NCBI GenBank assembly: GCA_035545855.1
Contig: DASZXK010000206.1
Span: 20,225 to 84,224, forward strand
Direction of reading: 5' to 3'
DNA: 64,000 nucleotides
From: DASZVB01 sp035545855
Lineage (GTDB): Bacteria > Myxococcota_A > Polyangia > Polyangiales > Polyangiaceae
The notes under the pieces are model-generated. The model saw only the letters and a program-made list of their open reading frames with translations. It ran no database searches and was not told the DNA's origin. Positions 31,368-39,479 of the stretch are shown piece after piece (positions within the stretch are counted from its first letter, which is position 1; each line of letters starts with the position of its first letter). The position numbers and the translations under genes are program-made.

Positions 31368-33758
31368 GTGCAGACGAAATCAGGCTTTCGCCGTTCGCTC
31401 GCTCGAGCGGGCCTTCTCTTCACGCTCCTTTCCGCCTCGCCGGCTCTCGCCGACGGCGTCGTTCCGCCCAAGGTCGTGACGGCCGTCCCGCCCGAGTTCC
31501 CGGCGTCCGAGACCGTCGACACCGCCGAGGTCGTGCTCGCGCTCTCCATCGACGAGACCGGCGCCGTCACCGACGCCACGGTGCTCACCAGCGGAGGCGC
31601 GGCCTTCGACGCGGCTGCCCTCGCCGTCGCGAAGCAGTTCCGCTTCGAGCCCGCGCGCCGGGGCGATCGAGCCGTCGCGGCGCGAATCCCGTTCACGGTC
31701 CGCTTCGAGCGACCCCATCCCGAAGAACCGGCCACTCCGGTGGTCGCTCCGCCCCCTTCCACGTCGAAGGAACCGAAGAGCGCGCCGGTTCCGAAGCCCG
31801 CTACCCCATCCGCCGCGCCGGAGACGGAAGAGGAACCGGAAGAAGTCTCGGTCCGCGGCGAGAAGACTCCCCGCGAGCCCACGACTCGCACGCTCACCGG
31901 CGCCGAGATCCGGAACGCGCCCGGCACGAACGGCGATCTGCTCCGCTCCGTCGAGAACCTCCCGGGCGTCGCGCGGCCGTCGGGCATCGACGGTCAGCTC
32001 CTCGTTCGCGGCTCCGGTCCCGCCGACACCGGCGCGTTCCTCGACGGGACGTGGATCATCGGCGCGTATCACTTCGGCGGCATCACCTCCGTCGTCCCGA
32101 GCGAGCTCATCGAGCGGCTCGACTTCCACCCCGGAAACTTCTCGACCGAGTACGGGCGGCTCATGGGCGGCATCGTCGAGCTCGAGCTCCGGTCACCGCG
32201 GAAGGACCGGCTCGGCGGGCTCGTCCAGGTGGACTTGCTCGATGCGCGGGCGCTCATCGAGGGTCCCATCTCGAAGAAGACGCGCTTCGCGGCGGCCGCG
32301 CGAAGATCGTGGATCGACGCGTGGCTCGGGAGCGCCGCGGGCGACGCCGTCATCGCCGCGCCCGTCTACTACGACTACCAGGCCATGCTGGAGCACGACG
32401 TCTCGAAGGACGTCACCGCGCGGCTCTCCGTCTACGGCTCCGACGACCGCATGAAGCTCCTGTTCGACTCGCCCGACGCGCAGGACCCGGCCGGCGGCGG
32501 CACGCTCGCGGCGGCGGAGTCCTTCTACCGCATCGCCGGGCGAGTCGACGCGCGTCTCTCGCCCGACGTCCACTGGGTGAACAAGGTCTCCTACGGCCAG
32601 AACGACCAGTCCTTCGACATGGGGACGTATCGCGCCGGCGTCACGTTCGACATCATCACCGCACGGAGCGATCTCCGGCTGAAGGTCGCGGAGGGCCTCG
32701 CTCTCGTCGGCGGCTTCGACGGTCTCTTCGGCAACTACGACATCTCGCTCCGGATCCCGCAGGTGCCGAACGACGGCTCGCCGTCGGACGGGCCCGTGTT
32801 CGCGCGGCCGGCGCCGAGTCTCCACGGCAAGGGCTTCGCATCGCGCCCCGCCGCGTACGCCATGCTCGAGGCCCGGCCGTTCTCGCGCCTCCTCGTCACG
32901 CCCGGCGTGCGCGTCGACTACATGAGCGACACCGGGAACGTCACCGTGGACCCGCGCGTCTCGGCGCGGTTCGATCTCGCGACGGGCCCGCGCCGGACGA
33001 CGCTGAAGGGCGCGTACGGGTTCTTCCACCAGGCGCCGGATCCGTCGGAGAGCATCCAGCCGTTCGGCACTCCGGGGATCCACTCCGCGTACGCCGAGCA
33101 CGCGAGCTTCGGCGTGGAGCAGTCCTTCGACGGCCTCGTCGAGCTCTCCGTGGAGGCCTTCGGAAAGCGCTTCCACGACCTCGTCGTGGAGCAGGCGGAC
33201 GAGACCGGGAGCCAGAGCGGCGTCCGGTACGCGAACACCGGCGCGGGGCGCGCCTTCGGCGTCGAGTGGCTCGCGAAGTGGACGGGCGGCGGCCGTTTCT
33301 CAGGCTTCCTGTCCTACACGCTGTCCCGGTCGGAGCGCCGCAGCCGCGACGACGAGGCGTATCACCTCTTCCAGTACGATCAGACGCACATCCTCACGGC
33401 CGTCGGCGGCGTGGATCTCGGCCGCGGCTGGAGCGTCGGGTCCCGGTTCCGGTACGTCACCGGATCTCCGTACACGCCGTACGTCGGGAGCGCCGTCGAC
33501 TTCGACGCGGGGGCGTACGCGCCGGTGTCCTCCACGCGGCAGTACAGCTCGCGCTCGGCGCCGTTCCACAAGCTCGACGTCCGCGTCGAGAAGCGGTGGC
33601 AGCTCGGCGTGGTGAAGCTCGCCGCGTACCTCGACGTGCAGAACGTCTACAACCACCGCTCCGAAGAGGGGCGCGTCTACAGCTACGACTACGCGAAGTC
33701 CGAGCCGCTGCTCGGCCTTCCCATCCTGCCCATCCTGGGCGTCCGAGGTGAACTGTGA
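31368..33758 (+). CDS. TonB-dependent outer-membrane receptor with N-terminal TonB_C-like domain
   Basis: 796 residues from a GTG (31368). Signal peptide about 1-28. Residues about 35-120 form a TonB_C/AgmX-like domain (VVLALSIDETGAVTDATVL, AVAKQFRFEPARRGDR). A Pro-rich linker leads to a plug domain starting near residue 160 (TGAEIRNAPGTNGDLLRSVE, IDGQLLVRGSGPADTGAFLD) and a 22-strand barrel ending in aromatic strands near the C-terminus. Substrate unknown; siderophores, metal chelates or glycans are possible. It is next to exbB-exbD-tonB and overlaps a lipoprotein gene (GTGA, 33755-33758). An extra TonB_C-like domain on a receptor is unusual relative to enterobacterial receptors. Confidence 0.88.
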   Translation: MQTKSGFRRSLARAGLLFTLLSASPALADGVVPPKVVTAVPPEFPASETVDTAEVVLALSIDETGAVTDATVLTSGGAAFDAAALAVAKQFRFEPARRGDRAVAARIPFTVRFERPHPEEPATPVVAPPPSTSKEPKSAPVPKPATPSAAPETEEEPEEVSVRGEKTPREPTTRTLTGAEIRNAPGTNGDLLRSVENLPGVARPSGIDGQLLVRGSGPADTGAFLDGTWIIGAYHFGGITSVVPSELIERLDFHPGNFSTEYGRLMGGIVELELRSPRKDRLGGLVQVDLLDARALIEGPISKKTRFAAAARRSWIDAWLGSAAGDAVIAAPVYYDYQAMLEHDVSKDVTARLSVYGSDDRMKLLFDSPDAQDPAGGGTLAAAESFYRIAGRVDARLSPDVHWVNKVSYGQNDQSFDMGTYRAGVTFDIITARSDLRLKVAEGLALVGGFDGLFGNYDISLRIPQVPNDGSPSDGPVFARPAPSLHGKGFASRPAAYAMLEARPFSRLLVTPGVRVDYMSDTGNVTVDPRVSARFDLATGPRRTTLKGAYGFFHQAPDPSESIQPFGTPGIHSAYAEHASFGVEQSFDGLVELSVEAFGKRFHDLVVEQADETGSQSGVRYANTGAGRAFGVEWLAKWTGGGRFSGFLSYTLSRSERRSRDDEAYHLFQYDQTHILTAVGGVDLGRGWSVGSRFRYVTGSPYTPYVGSAVDFDAGAYAPVSSTRQYSSRSAPFHKLDVRVEKRWQLGVVKLAAYLDVQNVYNHRSEEGRVYSYDYAKSEPLLGLPILPILGVRGEL

Positions 33759-34690
33759 ACGCCATGCCGAAACTCGCCCCGCTCGCGCTCGTTCCGCTGC
33801 TCGTCGCCTGCAACGGCGACTTCGACCCGGCCTCCCGGGTGACGGATCTCCGTGTCCTCGCCGTGCAGGCGGACCAGCCGTATGCGCATCCCGGCGAGAC
33901 GGTGAACCTCTCCGCGCTCGCGTTCGACCCGGCGATGCGCCCGATCACCTGGGGCTGGGCGTACTGCGAGAACCCGAAGGATTCGAGCGCGCTCGGCTGC
34001 CTGGAAGCCCTCCGGGAGCGAAAGGCGATGGGCGAGGACGTTCGGTTCACGACCGGAACGGACCTCTCCAGGTTCTCGCTCACCGTTCCCGACAATGCCC
34101 TGGACGGCGTGGTCCCGGGGCGTTCGCTCCTCGGCGTGGTCGCGGTCGCTTGCCCCGGCGCGCTCGATCCGGAGGTGCAGGCGGACGTCTCCGACGGCGA
34201 TCCGCTGCCCGTCGTGTGCCGCGACTCGGCCGGGAATCGTCTCGGGTCGTTCGATTTCGTCGTCGGGATGAAGCGCGTCTTCGTGCGGAACGCAGACCGG
34301 AACGAGAACCCTCCCATTTCCGGCGTCACCTGGGACGGCGCGGACTGGCCCGAGACGCTCGTGCCGCAGGTGGACGCTTGCGACAAGGAGACCAACGTCG
34401 TGGACGACTGCGCGTCCCGGTTCCGGCACGCGATCCGCGTGAACGCCGCGGCGAACGCCGTCGAGAGCGGTATCTCGGAGACGGGAGAGCCGTTCACGGA
34501 GCAGGTCGTCGTGCAGTACTACGCAACGGAGGGGACGTACGCCGACGACGTGCGCGTCTGGGATCGCCCCGAGACGAAGTGGGTCGCGCGTCCCTCGGCG
34601 CGCGGAAAGGACGTCACGCTGTGGTTCGTGCTCCGGGACGATCGCGGTGGCGTCTCCTGGGCGACGCGGCACGTCGCCGTGAAGCCCTGA
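33755..34690 (+). CDS. Lipoprotein co-translated with the TonB-dependent receptor
   Basis: 311 residues, lipobox VPLLVAC, then a beta-rich domain. Notable are TDLRVLAVQADQPYAHPGET (an Ig-like or CARDB-like strand pattern), four to six cysteines (AYCENPK, GCLEAL, DDCASRF) and an acidic C-terminus. No catalytic motif. The GTG start (33755) overlaps the receptor stop as GTGA. I infer a surface lipoprotein that assists substrate capture by the receptor, by analogy with SusC/SusD-like pairs, but it has no recognisable SusD motif. Confidence 0.75.
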   Translation: MNAMPKLAPLALVPLLVACNGDFDPASRVTDLRVLAVQADQPYAHPGETVNLSALAFDPAMRPITWGWAYCENPKDSSALGCLEALRERKAMGEDVRFTTGTDLSRFSLTVPDNALDGVVPGRSLLGVVAVACPGALDPEVQADVSDGDPLPVVCRDSAGNRLGSFDFVVGMKRVFVRNADRNENPPISGVTWDGADWPETLVPQVDACDKETNVVDDCASRFRHAIRVNAAANAVESGISETGEPFTEQVVVQYYATEGTYADDVRVWDRPETKWVARPSARGKDVTLWFVLRDDRGGVSWATRHVAVKP

Positions 34691-34712
34691 AGGCGCTCGG
34701 AGAACGGGCCGC

Positions 34713-35729
34713 TCACTCCTCCGCCACGCGGACGAGGAGCTTTCCGTCGTGGTCACCGCTGAACAGACGCAGGAGCGCTTCCGGCGCGCGGTCGAGCCCG
34801 GGGACGACGGTCGTCTTGTGCTTGAGCTTCCCCTCGGCGAGGAGCGCGCCGATCTTCATCGCGCCCTCCATGAAGCGATCCATGTAGTCGAGGATGATGA
34901 AGCCCTCCATGCGTCCTCGCGTGGAGAGGAGGTTGATGTAGTTCGGCGGCCCGTACGCGGAGTCGAGGTGGTCGTACTGGGAGATCGCGCCGCAGAGCAC
35001 GACCCGTCCGCGGAGGGCGAGCCGCGCGAGGACGTGGTTCAAGATCGGACCCCCCACGTTGTCGAAGAAGACGTTCACGCCCTTCGGGCACGTCTCGCGG
35101 AGGCGCGCCGGGACGTCTTCCTTCTTGTAGTCGATGGCGGCGTCGAACCCGAGCTCGCCCGTCAGCCAGTCGCACTTCGCCTTCGACCCCGCGATGCCGA
35201 CGACGCGGCACCCGTGGTGCTTCGCGAGCTGACCCACGATGGAGCCCGTCGCGCCGGCGGCGCCGGAGACGACGACCGTCTCTCCCGGCACGGGCCGTCC
35301 GACGTCGAAGAGCCCGAAGTACGCCGTCATGCCCGTCACGCCGAAGACGCTGAGGGCGTCCTCGAGCGGGATCCCGGGAGGGATCGGGGTCGGCCGGTTC
35401 TCGTCCCCGAGCACGACGTACTCTTGCCATCCGAGGAGGGCGAACACGCGATCGCCGGGCGCATACTTGGGATTCTTCGACTCCACGACGACGCCCGCGC
35501 CCGCGCTCCGGACGACCGCGCCGAGCTCGATCGCGGGAAGGTAGGTGTCTCTCTCCATCCATCCGCGGATCGTCGGATCGATCGAGAGGAACAGAGTCTT
35601 CACGAGCACCTGGCCATCCGAGATTGCCGGAACAGGCGAGGTCTTCGTCTCGAAGCACGCGGAGGTGACGGCGCCCTTCGGGCGCTCGCGGAGGACGATC
35701 TGGCGGTTTTCCTGATTCGGCGTCGGCAT
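34713..35729 (-). CDS. NADP-dependent MDR oxidoreductase (PTGR/curcumin-reductase-like)
   Basis: 338 residues of the zinc-independent medium-chain dehydrogenase/reductase group that reduces alpha,beta-unsaturated ketones and aldehydes. Features: FLSIDPTIRGWMERDTY near the N-terminus, FGVTGMTAYFGLFDVG, nucleotide motif VVVSGAAGATGSIVGQLAK, and KGVNVFFDNVGGPILNHVL. The coding start is ATG 35729; the frame open to 35987 lies in the intergenic region. Convergent with the lipoprotein at 34690 and divergent from the hydrolase at 35871. Substrate unknown; detoxification or secondary metabolism are possible roles. Confidence 0.86.
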   Translation of the reverse strand: MPTPNQENRQIVLRERPKGAVTSACFETKTSPVPAISDGQVLVKTLFLSIDPTIRGWMERDTYLPAIELGAVVRSAGAGVVVESKNPKYAPGDRVFALLGWQEYVVLGDENRPTPIPPGIPLEDALSVFGVTGMTAYFGLFDVGRPVPGETVVVSGAAGATGSIVGQLAKHHGCRVVGIAGSKAKCDWLTGELGFDAAIDYKKEDVPARLRETCPKGVNVFFDNVGGPILNHVLARLALRGRVVLCGAISQYDHLDSAYGPPNYINLLSTRGRMEGFIILDYMDRFMEGAMKIGALLAEGKLKHKTTVVPGLDRAPEALLRLFSGDHDGKLLVRVAEE

Positions 35730-35870
35730 TCCGAGAGAGTAGCCGCCCCGTCGTTTCAAAAGTGAACGATCGGTGCGCACGCCGGCGCGCGTAGGCGCGT
35801 AGGTCGGGCGCCTTGCTTGGCGCTTTCCGCCTGGCGAAGCTAATCTGTAGAGATTACGCTCCGTCTTCGA

Positions 35871-36947
35871 ATGAAACGCGCCTCCCGCCGGCTGCTCGGA
35901 GCTGCCGCCGCTGCGGTGGATCTCGCCGTTCGCAGGACGGCTCTCTCCCGCACGTCGGGCCAGAAGAACGCCGACGCCCTGCGGCACGAGGTGCGCATCG
36001 CGCTACTCCACCGCCTCCAGGACCGCTACCGGAGGCTCGGCGCGCCCGACCACTTCTTCCGGGAGCCCCGCGTCATCACGCCGATGGAAGACGTACGCGT
36101 CTCCCAGCCGCTCCGCGTGGTCGACGTGCACTGGCCCTCCGACTACCAGTGCTTCCTCCCGGAGCTCCAGCACGAGTACGACCGGTTCGAGGAGAACCGC
36201 ATGGCCACGGCGCGGCTCGTCCTCCACGAAGAGCCGCGCCCCGTGCTCATCCTCATTCACGGGTACCTCGGCGGAGCGCACCGGATGGAGCGGCGCATCT
36301 GGCCCATCTCCTTCTTCCGGCGCCTCGGGATGGACCTCGCGCTCTTCGTGCTGCCGTTCCACGGGAGTCGTTCCGCGGGCGGCTTCGGAGAGCTCCCGCC
36401 GTTTCCGGGCGCGGACCCGCGCATGACGAACGAGGGCTTCCGCCAGGCCATGGCGGACTTCCAGGATTTCGTCGGCTGGCTCCTCGGCCGCGGCCACCCG
36501 CACGTCGGCGTGATGGGCATGAGCCTCGGCGGCTACTCCACGGCGCTCGCCGCGACGGTGGAGCCGCGGCTGTCGTTCGCGATTCCGGTGATTCCGCTGG
36601 CGTCGATCCCCGCCGTCGCTCGCCTGAACGGCCACCTCGGGTCGAACGAGGAAGAGGCGGAGACGCAGTACCGGGCGCTCGTCGGCGTCCACAAGGTGGT
36701 GAGCCCGCTCCACCGGCCACCGGCGATCCCGTCCAAGTCCATCCTCATCGTCGGCGCCGAGCGGGACCAGATCACGCCCATCGAGCACGCGCGGCATCTC
36801 GCCCACCACTTCGGCTGCCGGCTCGAGACCATGCACGGCGGCCATCTGATGCAGTTCGGCAGGAACGCCCGCTTCCGGAGCATCGGGCGCTTCCTCACGG
36901 AGCTCGGCGTCGCCCCGGGTAATGCGGGGCACTCCCTCCTCGGGTAG
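35871..36947 (+). CDS. Alpha/beta-hydrolase, ABHD18-like
   Basis: 358 residues, cytoplasmic, no signal. Strand-loop LILIHGYLGGAHRME and nucleophile elbow VGVMGMSLGGYSTALAA (Ser in GMSLGG); acid and base candidates at about 298 (VGAERDQITPIEHA) and the C-terminal MHGGHLMQFGR. This motif order matches the ABHD18-type family of uncharacterised hydrolases. The TAATCT element at 35841-35846 may be its -10 box. The haemoglobin gene begins 10 bases after its stop, so the two are probably co-transcribed. Confidence 0.8.
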   Translation: MKRASRRLLGAAAAAVDLAVRRTALSRTSGQKNADALRHEVRIALLHRLQDRYRRLGAPDHFFREPRVITPMEDVRVSQPLRVVDVHWPSDYQCFLPELQHEYDRFEENRMATARLVLHEEPRPVLILIHGYLGGAHRMERRIWPISFFRRLGMDLALFVLPFHGSRSAGGFGELPPFPGADPRMTNEGFRQAMADFQDFVGWLLGRGHPHVGVMGMSLGGYSTALAATVEPRLSFAIPVIPLASIPAVARLNGHLGSNEEEAETQYRALVGVHKVVSPLHRPPAIPSKSILIVGAERDQITPIEHARHLAHHFGCRLETMHGGHLMQFGRNARFRSIGRFLTELGVAPGNAGHSLLG

Positions 36948-36957
36948 CGTATCGGGC

Positions 36958-37377
36958 ATGGCCGAGCCCACCCTGTTCGACCAGCTCGGCGGGGAGCCGG
37001 CGCTCCGTCGCATCGTCGACCGCTTCGTCGATCGCATCTTCGACGACGTCATGATCGGCTTCTTCTTCCGGAACGCGAGCCGGGAGCGCGTGAAGGAGAA
37101 GGAATACGAGTTTGCGGCGCGGCACCTCGGCGCGAACCTGCCATACACCGGGCGTCCGATCCGCGAAGCGCACGCGCCGCACCCCATCATGGGCGGCCAG
37201 TTCAACCGGCGGATGAAGATCCTCGAAGAGACGCTGGTCGAGCTCGGGGCGCCCGAGAACGTGAAGCGGCACTGGCTGGCCCACACCGAAGCGCTCCGCG
37301 GCCAGGTGACGCGAAACGCCGGAAACGACTGCGATCCGACGTTCGGCGAGGTCACCGGGAAGGGGAAGGGCACGTGA
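36958..37377 (+). CDS. Truncated haemoglobin (group I type)
   Basis: 139 residues, the size of a 2/2 globin. It binds O2, NO or CO and may detoxify reactive nitrogen. Pattern: TLFDQLGGEPALRRIVDRFVD (A/B helices), FFFRNASRERVKEKEYEFAA, and GRPIREAHAPHPIMGGQF with the proximal-His helix (AHAPHPIMGG). The GLNLP-like loop of trHbN is replaced by LGANLPYTGRP. Start ATG 36958. The open frame 12 codons upstream overlaps the hydrolase stop. Its stop overlaps the next gene's GTG start. Confidence 0.85.
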   Translation: MAEPTLFDQLGGEPALRRIVDRFVDRIFDDVMIGFFFRNASRERVKEKEYEFAARHLGANLPYTGRPIREAHAPHPIMGGQFNRRMKILEETLVELGAPENVKRHWLAHTEALRGQVTRNAGNDCDPTFGEVTGKGKGT

Positions 37378-38234
37378 AGCGGTCAGTGCGTCTCGGAGCC
37401 GTCGCGTCGATGCTCGCCGGTTGCAGCACCGGCGGCGCGGCGTGGATGAGCGAACCGATGACCGCGCGAGACGAGGACGAGCTCCCCGTCTCGAAGGTCC
37501 GCGTCCCGAAGGAGAGCGTCCCGCCCCCCTCGTCGCGGTTCGCGACGCGCGTCATCGGCGGCGAAGAGGAGCCCGCCGTGGTTCCGCCGGGGCCGCCCGG
37601 CACGCCGGGCGCGCACGCGACGCCCGCGAAGAAGTCGTTCAGCGGCCGCGTCCTCGGCCTCTTCCGCAACACGTACTACGACTTCCCGACCGAGGCGGAC
37701 TTCACCGGGGACGAGGTGACGCTCCGGGACGCGAAGTGCGGGGTCATCGCCCGGGTCCCCCGCGGGTTCAACGACGCCGTGTGCGTGCAGGGGAGCGGCA
37801 TCCTCCAGACGGGTCGCACGGTGAGCTTCGCGAAGCGCGACTGCGACTGCGCGGAGACGTGCCCGAAGACGGGGCAGAAGATCTGCTTCGAAGCGCTCGA
37901 TCCGGCGAAGTTCCCGTGGGGACGCGGCGCGCTCGGGACCGCGATCACGCCGCTCCTCACCGTCGCCATCGACGACACGCTCGTTCCGATGGGGACGCCC
38001 ATCTACATCCCCGAGTTCGACGGGCTCCCGACCGACGAGCACGGCGGCGGACGGCACGACGGCTGCTTCGTCGCGCAGGACCGCGGGCTCCGCGTGAAAG
38101 GGGAGCACGTGGACGTCTTCACCGGCTACGGCGCCATGACGGCTCTCTGGAACAAGCTCGTCCCCTCGAACCACGGCGTCACGGTCGTCGTGGACGAGCC
38201 GCGCTGCGCCCGCGCGGAACTGCCGAAGGAATGA
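37374..38234 (+). CDS. 3D-domain lipoprotein
   Basis: 286 residues with lipobox VASMLAGC (start GTG 37374, GTGA overlap with the globin gene). A Pro-rich region (about 60-90) leads to a domain near 100-280 holding a pattern of Asp residues: AIDDTLVPMGTPIYIPEFDG, RHDGCFVAQDRGLRVKG and HVDVFTGYGAMTAL. This is the 3D (three aspartate) domain of MltA-type lytic transglycosylases and RlpA-like proteins, which cleave or bind peptidoglycan. Catalysis by the three Asp is inferred. Several Cys (DCDCAETCPKTGQKICF) may form a disulfide cluster. Confidence 0.82.
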   Translation: MKRSVRLGAVASMLAGCSTGGAAWMSEPMTARDEDELPVSKVRVPKESVPPPSSRFATRVIGGEEEPAVVPPGPPGTPGAHATPAKKSFSGRVLGLFRNTYYDFPTEADFTGDEVTLRDAKCGVIARVPRGFNDAVCVQGSGILQTGRTVSFAKRDCDCAETCPKTGQKICFEALDPAKFPWGRGALGTAITPLLTVAIDDTLVPMGTPIYIPEFDGLPTDEHGGGRHDGCFVAQDRGLRVKGEHVDVFTGYGAMTALWNKLVPSNHGVTVVVDEPRCARAELPKE

Positions 38235-38247
38235 CGCCCTCCGCCGC

Positions 38248-38856
38248 TCAGGGGATCGCCCGGATGACCTCGGCCATCCGCGGGTGATCGCCGGCGTGCC
38301 TGGACTTGTGGAAGTACACCATCGACGCGGGCGGCTTCACCACGAGCACGCCGCCGAGCTGGGTCAGGTCCCCGAAGAGCCCCGTGATCCGGAAGCCCTG
38401 CTTCTGCGCGTGTCCGTACGCTTTCACGGAGTCCCGGTTGAACGTCTTCAGGAGCCCGCGTTCGAAGCCGGCCGCCTTGTAGGCCCCGCGATCCGGGTCC
38501 GTCACGACGTGCACGCCCTCGCGCGGCAGCCTCTTTTCCGCGAAGAATCGTCTCGCCTGCTCGAGCGAGCCGTTCCCGACGATCACCACCCTCGCGCCGC
38601 GCGCGAGCACGGCCGGCACGGACGCCACGAGGTCCTCGACCATCTGATGGCAGAAGAGGCAGCCGAAGTGGCGCACGAAGCTCGTCACCGTCGGCGCGGA
38701 CTTCCACAGCTCCCGGATGCGCGTCGTCGTCCCTTCCAGCGTCACCACCGGAGCCGCCGCGATCTGGGCGACCAGGCGGTCCGTCGCGAGGGTGTCCTGG
38801 TCGTCGGAGGGATCCATCGGGAGCGCACGTTCCGGGAAGTAGTCCGCCCTGACCAT
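38248..38856 (-). CDS. Peroxiredoxin-like (AhpC/TSA, PRXL2/AAED1-type) protein
   Basis: 202 residues of thioredoxin fold without a signal peptide. Core: PTVTSFVRHFGCLFCHQMVEDL, with a redox Cys pair CLFC (C-x-x-C), then GARVVIVGNGSLEQARRF and the DPDRGAYKAAGFERGLLK segment. The C-terminal GLFGDLTQLGGVLVV end fits the AhpC/TSA-related selenoprotein-like PRXL2 group, which is peroxiredoxin-like but of uncertain activity. Start ATG 38856 with GGGAGAAG upstream. MDPSDDQ, 13 codons in, is a possible later start. Confidence 0.8.
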   Translation of the reverse strand: MVRADYFPERALPMDPSDDQDTLATDRLVAQIAAAPVVTLEGTTTRIRELWKSAPTVTSFVRHFGCLFCHQMVEDLVASVPAVLARGARVVIVGNGSLEQARRFFAEKRLPREGVHVVTDPDRGAYKAAGFERGLLKTFNRDSVKAYGHAQKQGFRITGLFGDLTQLGGVLVVKPPASMVYFHKSRHAGDHPRMAEVIRAIP

Positions 38857-38904
38857 CTTCTCCCGATACGAAAGATCCGGGGGATCGGATCTACCGGGCG
38901 CGGC

Positions 38905-39396
38905 TCAGGCGGCTTTCCCGCAGCATTTCTTGTACTTCTTGCCGCTCCCGCACGGGCAGGGGTCATTTCGACCCACCCGGGGGCCCTCCCGCGTGACGGG
39001 CTTCTGGCCGACGATCTTCCCGTCCACGTAGTACCAGCGGCCGCCGTTCTTCTGGAACTCGGCGATCTCGTGGTGCGTCTGCGGGACGCCGTTCAGCTCG
39101 AACTTCGCGACGAACTCCACGATGCCGCGGTCGTCCGTGGCCTTGCCGCCCTCGGTCGCGACGACGTCCAGGCCCGTCCACTTCGCGCTCTTCGACCACG
39201 TCTCGGTCGCGTCCCGGTCCACGTCCTCCCGGTGGTCCGGGTGGAGAGAACCGAGGATGTAGTCCACCTCGCCGAGGACGTAGGCGGAGTAGCGCGAGCG
39301 CATGAGCGCCTCGGCCGTCTCCGGCGGGGCCTTCCCCTGGATGATGGGGAGGCAGTGCGTTTCCGTCGATTCACCGAGTCCGCAGACGCAGGGCAC
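38905..39396 (-). CDS. ychJ: YchJ-family SEC-C motif protein
   Basis: 163 residues from a GTG (39396), preceded by AAGGAG. The N-terminus CVCGLGESTETHCLPI and the C-terminal SEC-C zinc motif RNDPCPCGSGKKYKKCCG flank a core with EALMRSRYSAYVLGEVDYIL and FVAKFELNGVPQTHHEIAEF. This is the YchJ/NTF2-like plus SEC-C arrangement, a zinc-binding protein of poorly known function. The frame running upstream is not coding; mpl lies 83 bases further on the same strand. Confidence 0.88.
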   Translation of the reverse strand: MPCVCGLGESTETHCLPIIQGKAPPETAEALMRSRYSAYVLGEVDYILGSLHPDHREDVDRDATETWSKSAKWTGLDVVATEGGKATDDRGIVEFVAKFELNGVPQTHHEIAEFQKNGGRWYYVDGKIVGQKPVTREGPRVGRNDPCPCGSGKKYKKCCGKAA

Positions 39397-39479
39397 GTTC
39401 GAGTTCTCCTTCGAGTCGGAAGGGGCGCCTTCTAACACGAGCCCAGCCGCCGGGCGAGCGCGCCCCTCGGTCCGCGGCG

